The position numbers and the translations under genes were made by a program. A DNA stretch of 64,000 nucleotides from Synechococcus sp. J7-Johnson (lineage in GTDB: Bacteria > Cyanobacteriota > Cyanobacteriia > PCC-6307 > Cyanobiaceae): contig NZ_JAGQBU010000004.1 of NCBI RefSeq assembly GCF_024345795.1, forward strand, positions 1 to 64,000, given 5' to 3'. Positions 51,140-59,944 of this stretch are shown piece by piece; position 1 is the first letter of the stretch, and the number at the start of each line of letters is the position of its first letter. Under the pieces are notes generated by a model that ran no database searches, was not told the DNA's origin, and saw nothing but the letters and a program-made list of their open reading frames with translations.

Positions 51140-52141
51140 TCAGGTCCAGCGGTCCATCACCTGCTCCACCAGAACCCGCTGGAAGATCACCTGCAGCACC
51201 ACCACCAGTGGCAAGGCCAACAGCACGCCTGGCAGCCCCAGCAGGGCACCAAGGCTCAGCTGAGCCATCAGGGCCACCGTGGGCAGGAGGTTGACCGTGC
51301 GGCTTAGCAGCAGCGGGGTGAGCACGAAGGCTTCGATGTTCTGCAGCAGCAGGCGCAAGATCAGCACCTGCGCCACCTTGGCTGGAGAGATCAACATGGC
51401 CACCGCCAGGGGCAGGGCCGTTGCCACCGTAGGGCCGATCGTCGGTACGAAGGTGAGCAGACCGCAGACCAGTCCACTCAGCAGGGCGAGGGGCACCCGC
51501 AGCAGCGCCAGACCCGCCCAGGTGAGCAGGAACACCGCCACCGCCGAGATGGTCATCCCCGCCAGCCAGCCGCCGAGAGCCTCGCGCGACTCCCCCAACA
51601 GCGAGCGCATCTGCTCACGCCAGAACTGAGGAGTGGCAGCCAGCACCAGCCGCTGGTGGTGCCTTGGATCCAGGGCCAACAGGATGGCCAGCAGCACCAT
51701 CAGCAGAATCTGGATCGTGGAATTAGCAGCTCCCCCGGCCACTCCCAGCAGCTGGGTGCCCAGGGGCTGGAGCTTGTCCCAGGTGGCCAGCTCAAGCAAG
51801 CGCTCCTCGAAGCTGCGAAAAGCCATGGAGCCGCCGGCCAGATCCCCGAGGCGCTCCAGCAACACCGGCAGCAGCTGGGTGAACTGATTTGCCTGCTGCA
51901 GCAGCTCGGGCAGCAACAGCTCCGAGACCTTCCAGCCCACCACCACCAGGGTCACGATCACCATGGCCACGGCGCTGGGGCGGTTCAAGGGCAGCCGGCG
52001 GCGCAGCAGGCTCACCGGCACATCCAGCGCCACCGCCAGCACCACGGCCCCGAATAGCACCAGCAGCACCCAGCGCAGCTCCCACACCAACAGGGCAAGC
52101 AGCACAAGGGCGAGGGTCCCCAGCAGGGCACGGCCGTTCAC
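51140..52141 (-). CDS. AI-2E family transporter, second copy
   Basis: A 333-aa membrane protein with about seven helices. 'ESREALGGWLAGMTISAVAV', 'LSGLVCGLLTFVPTIGPTVA' and 'LLGLPGVLLALPLVVVLQVI' match the PerM/AI-2E exporter family. GTG 52141 overlaps the stop of the first copy (GTGA), so the pair is co-translated. The two are paralogs from tandem duplication. Substrates in cyanobacteria are not established; some relatives act in quorum signal or Na+/H+ transport. Confidence 0.85.
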   Translation of the reverse strand: MNGRALLGTLALVLLALLVWELRWVLLVLFGAVVLAVALDVPVSLLRRRLPLNRPSAVAMVIVTLVVVGWKVSELLLPELLQQANQFTQLLPVLLERLGDLAGGSMAFRSFEERLLELATWDKLQPLGTQLLGVAGGAANSTIQILLMVLLAILLALDPRHHQRLVLAATPQFWREQMRSLLGESREALGGWLAGMTISAVAVFLLTWAGLALLRVPLALLSGLVCGLLTFVPTIGPTVATALPLAVAMLISPAKVAQVLILRLLLQNIEAFVLTPLLLSRTVNLLPTVALMAQLSLGALLGLPGVLLALPLVVVLQVIFQRVLVEQVMDRWT

Positions 52142-53211
52142 GGGGACAAGCGCTGGCGTTTCCAGGGATCCAGGATGTCGTGGATGACCACCTCCCGCAC
52201 GATCACCTGCACGCACACGGCCATCGGCAAGGCCAGCAGCAGGCCCAGTGGTCCGAAGATCACGGTGAACAGAAACTGGGCGGTGAGGGTGAGGCCGGGC
52301 AGCAGCCGAAGCTTGGCGTGCATCACCGACGGGGTGATCACGTAGCTCTCCAGGTGCTGCACCACGATGTAAAGACCCAGAACGGCAAGGGCCTTCCAGG
52401 GGGCGTCGAGCAGGGCCACAGACATAGGAAAGATCGTGCTCAGGGTGGGCCCCACATTGGGGATCACATTGAGCAGACCAGCCAGCAGGGCATTGGCCAC
52501 CACCAGCTTCACCCCCAGCAGCGACAGACCGATGCCCGCCAGCAGAGCCACGCAGACCGAGCTGATCGCCACCCCCACCATCCAGTCGCTCAGGGCCGCT
52601 CCGCAGAGGTCGAGCACCTGGCGCAGTCGCCGGCGATAGAAGGAGGGGGCCAGCAGCACCGCCACATCGCGATAGCCGGTGGGCTGGACCGCCAGCATCA
52701 GGGTCACCGCCAGCACGAACACCAGTTGCAGGGTGCCGGTACCCAGATTGCTCGCCAGACCCAGCAAGCGCAGGGCGCCGCCGCCCAGGCCGCCGGCCAC
52801 CACATCGGGGCTCGGGCCCCTGGCCGGCCAGAGCTGCTGAAGCCACTCCAGCGAGCCGTCATGGCGACCCCAGAGGATCCGGCTCACGTTGGTCAGCATC
52901 CGGCGGGCAAGACCGATCAACACATCCGCCGCATCGGGGAGCTTGGCCAGCAGCTCGGCGAACTGCTCCACGAAAGGAGGAATCAGCACCGCACCACCCA
53001 CCACCAGAACCAGGGCCACCGTCCCCAGGCTGATGGTGAGGGCGAGGGGCCGGGAGCAGCCCAGCCGGGCACGCACAGCCCCCACCAGGGTGCAGATCGC
53101 CAAGGCCAGCACCACCGCGGCAAAGAGCTGAAGCAGTAACCCCCGCAGGTTCCAAAGCAATGCGACGGCAGCGATGATCGCCGCCAGGCCCAGCCACTGC
53201 CCGAATTTCAA
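52138..53211 (-). CDS. AI-2E family transporter, first copy
   Basis: A 357-aa polytopic protein: '[20 protein letters not shown]', '[20 protein letters not shown]', '[20 protein letters not shown]' and '[20 protein letters not shown]' are AI-2E family marks. It overlaps psb28 by 4 bp (ATGA) and the second copy by 4 bp, giving one operon psb28, AI-2E-1, AI-2E-2 on the minus strand. The coupling to psb28 is noteworthy, but no functional link is known to me. Confidence 0.85.
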   Translation of the reverse strand: MKFGQWLGLAAIIAAVALLWNLRGLLLQLFAAVVLALAICTLVGAVRARLGCSRPLALTISLGTVALVLVVGGAVLIPPFVEQFAELLAKLPDAADVLIGLARRMLTNVSRILWGRHDGSLEWLQQLWPARGPSPDVVAGGLGGGALRLLGLASNLGTGTLQLVFVLAVTLMLAVQPTGYRDVAVLLAPSFYRRRLRQVLDLCGAALSDWMVGVAISSVCVALLAGIGLSLLGVKLVVANALLAGLLNVIPNVGPTLSTIFPMSVALLDAPWKALAVLGLYIVVQHLESYVITPSVMHAKLRLLPGLTLTAQFLFTVIFGPLGLLLALPMAVCVQVIVREVVIHDILDPWKRQRLSP

Positions 53212-53609
53212 GCTTCTGTGGGCCCGCCCTCAGCGGCTGGATCGGGGCTGGCCGGATCGGCATCTGAATCGCCATCTTTATCGGCAAAACCAAGGCCATG
53301 GCCTTCGGCGTAGCGCTCGGCGAAGCGCATGAACCGGTCGAAGTCCAGCTCCGTCTTCCAGGTGTAAGTGGCCTCAAGGGCGCTGGGTTTGCCGTTCACG
53401 AACCGGGCCTTCACCTCCCGGGTCACCAGCTCGCCCTCCTCATCGAGCAGGAACATCCCAGTGATGTCGCCCATGGTTTCAGGAGCCAGCGCCTGGGGTT
53501 GCTCGAACACGAAGAGGGCCTGGCCGGTTCGCCCATCACGGGAGCGGGTGAGCCGGATATCGGGAACCACGGGTTCGTCCACCCCGCGAAAGAACTGAAT
53601 AGCCGTCAT
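53208..53609 (-). CDS. psb28: Photosystem II assembly protein Psb28
   Basis: A 133-aa protein: '[20 protein letters not shown]', '[15 protein letters not shown]', '[20 protein letters not shown]', '[20 protein letters not shown]' are Psb28 hallmarks. Psb28 binds the cytoplasmic face of CP47-containing PSII assembly intermediates. ATG 53609 is the family start. The acidic C-terminal tail (~105-133) with repeated Asp/Pro/Ala is longer than the ~110-aa canonical form. Its stop overlaps the first AI-2E gene. Confidence 0.94.
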   Translation of the reverse strand: MTAIQFFRGVDEPVVPDIRLTRSRDGRTGQALFVFEQPQALAPETMGDITGMFLLDEEGELVTREVKARFVNGKPSALEATYTWKTELDFDRFMRFAERYAEGHGLGFADKDGDSDADPASPDPAAEGGPTEA

Positions 53610-53631
53610 CGGGGTGGGCCAAAGCCCGATC

Positions 53632-54702
53632 CTAAGCAGACCCTCCGATCTCGCCTTCACCCTTCACAAGGTCTTGATCCAGAAGCCAGGTGGCGGAGCG
53701 CTCCTCGTCCCAGTCATGGAGATCGAGCGAGTGATGGAGAGCGCCGGGCTCAGGTCGTTGGCGCTGACGCTCGAGCTCGTGGTCGTAGCAGCGGTCGTAA
53801 TAGTCGAGCATCCAACGGCAGGCCTCGCTCCAGTCGCTTCGCTCAATCGCCGCCAGGGCCGCCTGGGTGCGCTCCGGTCCCAGCCGCCGGGCGATTCTGC
53901 GGGTGGCCTCCGCCAGCGCCTCGGGCTCCTGAACCCCGTAGACTGCCACCAGTCGGCGCAGCCGCTCGCCCATGGGCCGGCGGATCTCCAGAACCGCAGC
54001 GCTCTGCATCTGCCGCCAGAGACTCGCCGGGATGCGGCAGCGCCCCACCTGGGCACTTTCCGCCTCCAGCCAGATCGCACGGGCCCCTGCGCAGCTGACA
54101 AGGGCCGCCGCCAGACGGTTCTCATAGTGCTCATTGCTGGGCTGGGGCGGCAGCCCGAGGCCGCCGAAGCTGCTGCCGCGGTGGTGGGCCAGTCCCTCGA
54201 GGTCGACCACCGCCACCCCGCGGCGGGCCAGCTCCAGCAGCAGGTCGGTCTTGCCGGTTCCCGTGCGCCCGCCCAGCAGCATCAGCGGCCAGGGGTGCTC
54301 GAACCTGGCCAGAACCCAACGGCGGTAGGCCTTGTACCCACCCTCAAGCAGCTGCACCGACAATCCCAGGGTCTCGGCAAGCCAGCCGACGCTGGCAGAT
54401 CGCATGCCACCACGCCAGCAATGGATCCGCAGGGGCCCACCAGGGGCTGCCTGATGGTGAGCGAGCAGCCCTTCGCCCAGGGCCGCCAGATTCGGACCCA
54501 CCAGCGCCAGTCCCGCCTGAACCGCCTGCTGGGAGCCCCGCTGCTTGTAGGTCAATCCGACCTCGGCCCGCTCGAGGTCGCTGAACAGGGGCAGATTGCG
54601 GGCTCCGGGAATATGGCCCTGGGCAAACTCCGCCGGGCTGCGCACATCCAGAACCGCTCCTTCACCCGCCAGGAAGGGGTCGATCGCCAACCACGACGCC
54701 AT
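53632..54702 (-). CDS. mnmH: tRNA 2-selenouridine/geranyl-2-thiouridine synthase MnmH
   Basis: A 356-aa protein: rhodanese domain with '[20 protein letters not shown]', catalytic loop '[19 protein letters not shown]' (Cys95), then a P-loop region '[20 protein letters not shown]' (~142-160). MnmH (SelU/YbbB) converts 2-thiouridine at the wobble position to 2-selenouridine through a geranylated intermediate. No selD is in the window. ATG 54702 has a purine-rich AGGGGGG upstream; ATG 54735 is an alternative. Ends 22 bp before psb28 on the same strand. Confidence 0.92.
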   Translation of the reverse strand: MASWLAIDPFLAGEGAVLDVRSPAEFAQGHIPGARNLPLFSDLERAEVGLTYKQRGSQQAVQAGLALVGPNLAALGEGLLAHHQAAPGGPLRIHCWRGGMRSASVGWLAETLGLSVQLLEGGYKAYRRWVLARFEHPWPLMLLGGRTGTGKTDLLLELARRGVAVVDLEGLAHHRGSSFGGLGLPPQPSNEHYENRLAAALVSCAGARAIWLEAESAQVGRCRIPASLWRQMQSAAVLEIRRPMGERLRRLVAVYGVQEPEALAEATRRIARRLGPERTQAALAAIERSDWSEACRWMLDYYDRCYDHELERQRQRPEPGALHHSLDLHDWDEERSATWLLDQDLVKGEGEIGGSA

Positions 54703-54775
54703 GGCGCCCCACCCCCCTTGGACCTTGCCTGACATAGTGGGCCCACGCCGGCCCGGCTCAGGCCCGCCGAACTTC

Positions 54776-55501
54776 ATGCTTTCCGGTCCACCCGCTTCCG
54801 CCACGGCCAGCGCCGAACAGTTGCTGGAGCGCTTCAGCTCCAGCTCCCCACGCCAGCGGCGGAGCCTGCTCCCGCAGATCGAGGCCCGATCCCAGGAGCT
54901 GCGTCCCCTGCTTTTGAAGGCCCTCCGCGACCACGATCCCGAAGGAGACGACTGGATCGCCGGCCTTTGGGTGCAGATGCTGCTGGCCGAGGAAGACAAC
55001 CACAGTCAGGCCCTGCTTGAGGAATATCCGGGCGGTTGGCTGAACCTTGCCAGTGGTGACGGCATCGCCTACGGCCCCCTGCAGGAGGCCCTGGCCCAGC
55101 GCTCCTTCGAGCTGGCTGATCGCATCACCAGCGAGGTGCTGAGGCAACTGGCCGGCTCCGAGGCGGTCCGCCGCGGCTACGTCTATTACAGCGAGGTGGC
55201 CCCCATGCCCAGCCTCGATCTGACCAGCCTCGATCGGCTCTGGATCTGCTATTCGCGGGGTCGCTTCGGTTTTTCGGTCCAGGGGAGGCTGCTGAAGGCC
55301 TGCAACGGTCGCTGGGACCAGCTCTGGCCCAGGCTGGGCTGGAAGAGCGAGGGCACCTGGACCCGTTACCCCAGTGGCTTCCAGTGGAACTTGGAGGCCC
55401 CGGAGGGACACATGCCACTGATCAACCAGTTGCGCGGGGTGCGCCTGATGGATGCCCTGCTCAATCATCCAGCTTTGCAACGCCGAATCAGCACCGGCTG
55501 A
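54776..55501 (+). CDS. gun4: GUN4 domain protein
   Basis: A 241-aa protein. N-terminal helical bundle ('SAEQLLERFSSSSPRQRRSL', 'ARSQELRPLLLKALRDHDPE') precedes a GUN4 core (~130-235) with 'LDRLWICYSRGRFGFSVQGR', 'GWKSEGTWTRYPSGFQWNLE' and 'APEGHMPLI'. GUN4 binds porphyrins and stimulates Mg-chelatase in chlorophyll synthesis. Cyanobacteria have several GUN4-domain proteins; the N-terminal bundle and size match the bona fide Gun4. ATG 54776; divergent from mnmH. Confidence 0.88.
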   Translation: MLSGPPASATASAEQLLERFSSSSPRQRRSLLPQIEARSQELRPLLLKALRDHDPEGDDWIAGLWVQMLLAEEDNHSQALLEEYPGGWLNLASGDGIAYGPLQEALAQRSFELADRITSEVLRQLAGSEAVRRGYVYYSEVAPMPSLDLTSLDRLWICYSRGRFGFSVQGRLLKACNGRWDQLWPRLGWKSEGTWTRYPSGFQWNLEAPEGHMPLINQLRGVRLMDALLNHPALQRRISTG

Positions 55502-55552
55502 GCCTGGGGCGCCCTGGAGCGTTAGGGTCAAATTCAGCAATGGTTGGTGTGG

Positions 55553-55966
55553 ATGCTTCGGCACCTGATCAGTCCGCTGAAGTGGACCGACTTCATCACT
55601 CCCTCCACCCTTCAGTTAGCCCCTCTGCTGGAACTGCTGCTGGAACCGATGGCCACGGCATCCAACCTGGCGGAGCTGCAGCTTGGCCTGCAGGAGGCTC
55701 TGGTAAATGCGGTGAAGCACGGAAACGGGTGTGACCCGCGCAAATGCCTGCGGATCCGGCGCATCCTCTCGCCCCGCTGGGTGATCTGGCAGATCCAGGA
55801 TGAGGGCTGCGGAGTCCCTGCCTGCTCACGCTCCGGCTTGCTGCCCGAGCGCAGCGATGCCTGCTGCGGCCGGGGCTTCTTCCTGATTCACCACTGCTTC
55901 GATGACGTGCGCTGGAGCGAGCGCGGTAACCGCCTGCAACTGGCGGCCCAGCGGCACCGGGCCTGA
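55553..55966 (+). CDS. Anti-sigma regulatory factor-type kinase (HATPase_c_2)
   Basis: A 137-aa single-domain GHKL protein: N-box 'LAELQLGLQEALVNAVKHGN' (~40-60), G1-like 'IQDEGCGVPACS' and 'CGRGFFLIHHCFDDVRWS' (lid/G2). This is the RsbW/SpoIIAB-like serine kinase class that acts in partner-switching control of sigma factors. ATG 55553 is used; TTG 55544 is possible. No antagonist or phosphatase gene is adjacent. Confidence 0.85.
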   Translation: MLRHLISPLKWTDFITPSTLQLAPLLELLLEPMATASNLAELQLGLQEALVNAVKHGNGCDPRKCLRIRRILSPRWVIWQIQDEGCGVPACSRSGLLPERSDACCGRGFFLIHHCFDDVRWSERGNRLQLAAQRHRA

Positions 55967-55980
55967 GCTTGCAGGCTGCT

Positions 55981-56328
55981 TCAGTGGCCGTGGCTGGGGC
56001 AGCCGGGATCGCGCAGATCACCCTTCAACCAGGCCAGACCGTGCTCAAGCAGTTCGATCGACCGCTTCTGGGCGTCGCCTTCGAGGCGGTGGGGCGGGCT
56101 GTCCTCGGCGAGCAGGTGCACCAGGGCCGCTGCCAGCTGCTCCGCCGCCCGTCTGGGCTTGTGACCCTTGTGGGCATGCCAGTCGCGGCCATCGATGGCC
56201 AGAAGCCTCTGTAGCTCCTCGGCCAGCTCACGGCTGGTGGGCGGCCAGGCCTGGGGGGATCCGCTCCGCATGGCGGCAGCAGGCGCTGAAGGAAGCGGCA
56301 CTGGACGAAAGACATCGTGGAGAGCCAT
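55981..56328 (-). CDS. Small conserved hypothetical protein
   Basis: A 115-aa soluble, helix-rich protein: 'TSRELAEELQRLLAIDGRDW', 'HAHKGHKPRRAAEQLAAALV' and 'RSIELLEHGLAWLKGDLRDP', ending 'GCPSHGH'. The pattern of helix pairs with a Cys/His tail fits a small cyanobacterial family I cannot name securely. ATG 56328 lies in a 10-bp inverted repeat shared with the divergent gene at 56338. Confidence 0.6.
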   Translation of the reverse strand: MALHDVFRPVPLPSAPAAAMRSGSPQAWPPTSRELAEELQRLLAIDGRDWHAHKGHKPRRAAEQLAAALVHLLAEDSPPHRLEGDAQKRSIELLEHGLAWLKGDLRDPGCPSHGH

Positions 56329-56346
56329 CCTGACGCGATGGCTCTC
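56320..56346. promoter_or_regulatory. 10-bp perfect inverted repeat holding two divergent start codons
   Basis: GAGAGCCATC (56320-56329), 7-nt spacer, GATGGCTCTC (56337-56346). The ATG of the minus gene (56328-56326) and of the proposed plus gene (56338-56340) sit at identical positions in the two arms, so both proteins start Met-Ala-Leu. It could be an operator, an mRNA hairpin over the starts, or a shared bidirectional element. Confidence 0.6.
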
Positions 56347-56667
56347 CCTTCGCGGCGTCAACCGCGGCGCCGATCCTCCCGTTTAATCAACCGCCCATGC
56401 AGCCGCCGCTCCGGCTGGCTGCATGGGCTCTCGATCCTGCTGGCCGTTGCGGGTCAGGGGGAGCGGCTGGCAGCCCAGGAGCGGTCCAGCCCTGGGGATC
56501 TCTCAAGCTCCGATCGGCGGCTTAGCCAGCGGCTTGAGCTGGGTCAACGACTGCTTGATCCCTTACCGGCTCCCCTGCGGGGCAGCCGCTGGCAGGAACA
56601 GGTGCTCTGGCGGGCCCTGCGCTGGGGCGGGGGCGGGCTGATCCTGGCCTGGTGGCTACTGCGCTAA
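56338..56667 (+). CDS. Hypothetical protein with C-terminal membrane segment
   Basis: About 109 aa. A basic N-terminus ('PSRRQPRRRSSRLINRPCSR') is followed by a hydrophobic segment ('WLHGLSILLAVAG'), an amphipathic middle 'RRLSQRLELGQRLLDPLPAP' and a C-terminal tryptophan-rich hydrophobic end ('ALRWGGGGLILAWWLL'). The exact start is uncertain: ATG 56338 is within the inverted repeat; 56317 is an alternative that would overlap the divergent gene. Family unknown. Confidence 0.5.
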   Translation: MALPSRRQPRRRSSRLINRPCSRRSGWLHGLSILLAVAGQGERLAAQERSSPGDLSSSDRRLSQRLELGQRLLDPLPAPLRGSRWQEQVLWRALRWGGGGLILAWWLLR

Positions 56668-57008
56668 GCGGCCAGCAACAGCCCGGGGGCCTCCCCGATC
56701 ACCTCCACGAGATAGGGACTGCCCTCGGCGAAAGGACCACCGCTGGCGAAAAGGACGTCCTTGGTGGGAGTCGGCAGCGGGGGCTGAAGCAGCTGGCCGC
56801 GTCGCCAGGCGTGATACATCGATCGGCGATGCCGGTCTTCCTGAAGTACGAGCCTGTCGGCACCCAGGCTCGGACTCTCGCCTTCCAGCAGGGGGGTCCG
56901 CAGGCGGACCCCATAGCCATGGGCTTCGATCTGGACAAGTCCCTCCATCAGAACCGTCTGAAAGGACCAGCCCTGCAACCAGCGCAGATGAAACGGATTG
57001 GACATCAC
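56664..57008 (-). CDS. Small conserved hypothetical protein
   Basis: A 114-aa protein with 'FQTVLMEGLVQIEAHGYGVR', 'EDRHRRSMYHAWRRGQLLQP' and 'SPYLVEVIGEAPGLLLAA'. It lacks a signal peptide and membrane helices. The pattern looks like a conserved picocyanobacterial protein of unknown function. ATG 57008 (or 57005). It overlaps the stop of the plus-strand hypothetical by 4 bp, tail to tail. Confidence 0.55.
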   Translation of the reverse strand: MMSNPFHLRWLQGWSFQTVLMEGLVQIEAHGYGVRLRTPLLEGESPSLGADRLVLQEDRHRRSMYHAWRRGQLLQPPLPTPTKDVLFASGGPFAEGSPYLVEVIGEAPGLLLAA

Positions 57009-57098
57009 AGCAAGACACCAAGGCGCAGCGGAAATCTATTCACGTTTCTCAGGAGATGCCGCGATCGGGCGACCGCTGTGCTTCAGCGCTGACGCAAC

Positions 57099-58160
57099 TC
57101 AGACCAGAGGCTTGGTGGCGGACCAGACCCGGGTCATGAAATGGGACTGGGCGCTGATCCCACCGAAACCGGCCTGAGCCAGGCGCGCCTGGATGTCGTC
57201 GGAGATGTAATCGCGGTAGTAGGGCTCATGGAAGGCCCGACGGAAATTCTCGAGCACGGCTGAGAACTCGGGGGAATCAGCCAACTGGATCGAATCGGCC
57301 AGCACCAGCACACCGCCTGGCTCAATCACCCGGAAACACTCCCGCAGGACGTTCTGGCGGGCTTCGGCGGGAAGCTCATGGAAGAGGAACACACAGCTCA
57401 CCGCCTGGAAGGTGCTGTCAGCGAAGGGCAGGGCCTCGGCATTGCCCTGCACCAGCTGGGGCAGCTCCCCCGGTAACTGGCTGAGGCAGCGGTTGGCTTC
57501 GCGCAGGTAGGACGCCGAGAGGTCGAGGCCCACCAGCTGGATCTCCCCGAGACCACCGCGCAGCTGGCGTAGGGTGCGGCCGGTGCCGGTTGCCACATCC
57601 AGAAGACGCAGCTGGCCGGGTGAGCGCTGGGCGAAGGCCCGCAGCCCCCGCTTGAGGGGGGCGATCAGGCGGCGACGCATGGCATCGGCGCTGCCGTTGA
57701 AAAGAATTTCGACCTGGAGGTCGTAAAGCGCAGCGGAATGGTCGCTCAGGTAGCCATCGGTCTGATGGTGGAAGTTCTGCAGGTAATAGGAGGGGTAGTC
57801 CTCGGGGCGTACATCTCTGGGCAGATCCCGCACCTTGCGCTGGGTGCGGCGGTTCCACTGACGGGGGGTGTCCAACCAGACCAGGGGGTAACGGGCCGCC
57901 CAGTCGAGCCAGGGTGCAGCGAAGAGGAGGGAGGGGGGATAGAGGCCGCTCTCAGCCTCCTGCCAGTCGGTCTCAAGCAGCCTGTCCATGGAGGTCTTGA
58001 GTGCCATGGTCATCTGGGCAGGCACAGGCACCGTCTGGGGGGCACCCTGGGGATCGACCAGTCGCATCAGCCGACCACCGAGCTCCTTGTGGGCCAGGCC
58101 CATGATCGTCTTGCCCTGCTGCAGGGCCTGGTAAGCGAACTTGCTGACGGTGTCGGGCAT
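57099..58160 (-). CDS. Class I SAM-dependent methyltransferase
   Basis: A 353-aa protein. The Rossmann-fold SAM motif 'LRLLDVATGTGRTLRQLRGG' is near residue 185, followed by 'VGLDLSASYLREANRCLSQL', 'GNAEALPFADSTFQAVSCVF' and 'LRECFRVIEPGGVLVLADSI'. An N-terminal ~150-residue extension contains 'YPSYYLQNFHHQTDGYLSDH'. This arrangement resembles cyanobacterial methyltransferases acting on lipids or quinone-like substrates; the substrate cannot be assigned. ATG 58160. Confidence 0.85.
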   Translation of the reverse strand: MPDTVSKFAYQALQQGKTIMGLAHKELGGRLMRLVDPQGAPQTVPVPAQMTMALKTSMDRLLETDWQEAESGLYPPSLLFAAPWLDWAARYPLVWLDTPRQWNRRTQRKVRDLPRDVRPEDYPSYYLQNFHHQTDGYLSDHSAALYDLQVEILFNGSADAMRRRLIAPLKRGLRAFAQRSPGQLRLLDVATGTGRTLRQLRGGLGEIQLVGLDLSASYLREANRCLSQLPGELPQLVQGNAEALPFADSTFQAVSCVFLFHELPAEARQNVLRECFRVIEPGGVLVLADSIQLADSPEFSAVLENFRRAFHEPYYRDYISDDIQARLAQAGFGGISAQSHFMTRVWSATKPLV

Positions 58161-58273
58161 GGGGTGCCGGTGGAGAGGCGGCGATCGAAGACCTTCATTT
58201 CAGCCGATCCACCTGGCCGCTGCGAGGCACCACCGGGGGGATCCGCCAGCTCCACACCGCGCGCCAGCTCGGT

Positions 58274-59695
58274 TCAGCCGTCGTAGTACAGCGTGAATTC
58301 GTGGGGATGGGGTCGCTGCCGCAGCTGCTGAACCTCGTCTGTCTTCAGCGCGATCCAGGTGCGGATGAAGTCCTCGCTGAACACGTTCCCGGCCAGCAGA
58401 TACTCGTGGTCGGCATCGAGAGCCGCCAATACCCCATCGAGGGAAGCGGGCACCGTGGCGATCTGCTCCAGATCCTCTGGGGGCAACTCGAACAGGTCGA
58501 GATCCATCCCGTCGCCCGGGTCGATCTGCTGACGGATGCCGTCCAGACCAGCCATCAGCATGGCGGAGAACGCCAGGTAGGGATTGGCCATGGCGTCGCC
58601 GCTGCGGAACTCCAGTCGCTTGGCCCGGGGGTTGTCGCCGCTTAGAGGAATGCGCACAGCCGCGGAGCGGTTGCCCTGGGAATAGACCAGATTCACCGGC
58701 GCCTCGAAGCCCGGCACCAGGCGCTTGTAGCTGTTGGTGGTGGGGTTGGTGAAGGCCAGGAAGCTGGGGGCATGGCGCAGCAGTCCGCCGATGTACCAGC
58801 GGGCCGTCTGGGACAGATCCGCGTAGGTGCCCAGTCCGAAAAACAACGGTTGACCGTCCCTCCAGAGGCTCTGGTGCACGTGCATGCCGCTGCCGTTGTC
58901 AGCGAACACCGGTTTGGGCATGAAGGTGGCTGTGCGTCCGTATTTGCGGGCGACGTTGCGCACTACGTGCTTGTAGATCATCACGTTGTCGGCAGCGCTG
59001 ATCAACTCTGCGAACCTGATGCCCAGCTCCTGCTGGCCAGCGGCCCCCACCTCGTGGTGATGCTTCTCGATCGGCACCCCCAGCTGAGCCATGGTCAGCA
59101 GCATCTCGCTGCGGATGTCCTGAAAGGTGTCGCTGGGCGGGACGGGGAAATAACCCTGCTTCGAATTCATCTTGTAAGCAAGATTGCCGCCCTCCTCCAG
59201 CCGGCCGCTGTTCCAGGGTGCTTCGATCGAATCGACGCTGTAGAAGCAGCCCCCCTCACTGGAGCCGTAGCGAACGTCCTCGAACAGGAAGAACTCCAGT
59301 TCAGGCCCGAAGTAGGCAGTGTCGGCCAGGCCTGAGCCGGCCAGGTGCGCCAGGGCCCGCTGGGCCAGCGACCGGGGGCAACGCCCATAGGCCTCGCCGC
59401 TGCGGGGCTCCTGAATCGAGCAGATCAGGCTGAGGGTTTTGTGGCGAAGGAAGGGATCAATCCAGGCCGTGGCCGGATCGGGAACCATCGCCATGTCCGA
59501 TTCATTGATCGCTTTCCAGCCCCGGATCGAGGAGCCATCGAAGGCCAGGCCCGTCTGAAACGAATGATCATCAAGCAGGTCGGCGCAGATGGTGAGGTGC
59601 TGCCACTTGCCATGGAGATCGGCAAACTTGAGATCGATCAGCTCAAGGCCCTCCTCCTTGATACGGCGAAGCACGTCCTGGGCTGAGTTGGCCAT
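58274..59695 (-). CDS. glnA: Glutamine synthetase, type I
   Basis: A 473-aa enzyme making glutamine from glutamate, ammonia and ATP. '[19 protein letters not shown]', '[20 protein letters not shown]', '[20 protein letters not shown]', '[14 protein letters not shown]' and '[20 protein letters not shown]' mark it as GSI. In the loop that carries the adenylylated Tyr in E. coli ('NLYDLPPE') this protein has 'DLFELPPE', so adenylylation there is excluded; cyanobacterial GSI is instead inhibited by small inactivating factors. ATG 59695. Diverges from apcF across ~250 bp. Confidence 0.97.
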   Translation of the reverse strand: MANSAQDVLRRIKEEGLELIDLKFADLHGKWQHLTICADLLDDHSFQTGLAFDGSSIRGWKAINESDMAMVPDPATAWIDPFLRHKTLSLICSIQEPRSGEAYGRCPRSLAQRALAHLAGSGLADTAYFGPELEFFLFEDVRYGSSEGGCFYSVDSIEAPWNSGRLEEGGNLAYKMNSKQGYFPVPPSDTFQDIRSEMLLTMAQLGVPIEKHHHEVGAAGQQELGIRFAELISAADNVMIYKHVVRNVARKYGRTATFMPKPVFADNGSGMHVHQSLWRDGQPLFFGLGTYADLSQTARWYIGGLLRHAPSFLAFTNPTTNSYKRLVPGFEAPVNLVYSQGNRSAAVRIPLSGDNPRAKRLEFRSGDAMANPYLAFSAMLMAGLDGIRQQIDPGDGMDLDLFELPPEDLEQIATVPASLDGVLAALDADHEYLLAGNVFSEDFIRTWIALKTDEVQQLRQRPHPHEFTLYYDG

Positions 59696-59944
59696 GGGGG
59701 CAGGGAAGGGCGGAGGGGAGGAAGGCTGGCAGCAGCCAGAGGGGGCCACCGGAATCGATGCTTAGGCCGGTCCAGCAGGCCTTTCGTGTCCGTTGTAACC
59801 CTCGACCCTGTCCGGGCCGTGGGGGGAGCTGGCAAGCCAAGCTGCGTAACCGTTTCTGTCAGATTGGTCAGATCCCATGGCTGGACAGGGATCTGGCCGG
59901 ACTCGGATGCTAGTTTCCGCTCCAGGTGAGACGATCTCGACGTC

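Noticed and set aside
51140-52846. A 568-codon minus-strand frame reading through both AI-2E genes
   Set aside because: Only the last 333 codons have AI-2E features; the upstream part is an out-of-frame shadow of the first AI-2E gene, rich in Gly/Arg/Pro.
59750-59944. NtcA site (GTA-N8-TAC) in the glnA-apcF intergenic region
   Set aside because: Only half-sites such as GTAACCGTTTCTGT were found; no pair with correct 8-nt spacing and TAC end was seen, so an NtcA operator is not claimed.
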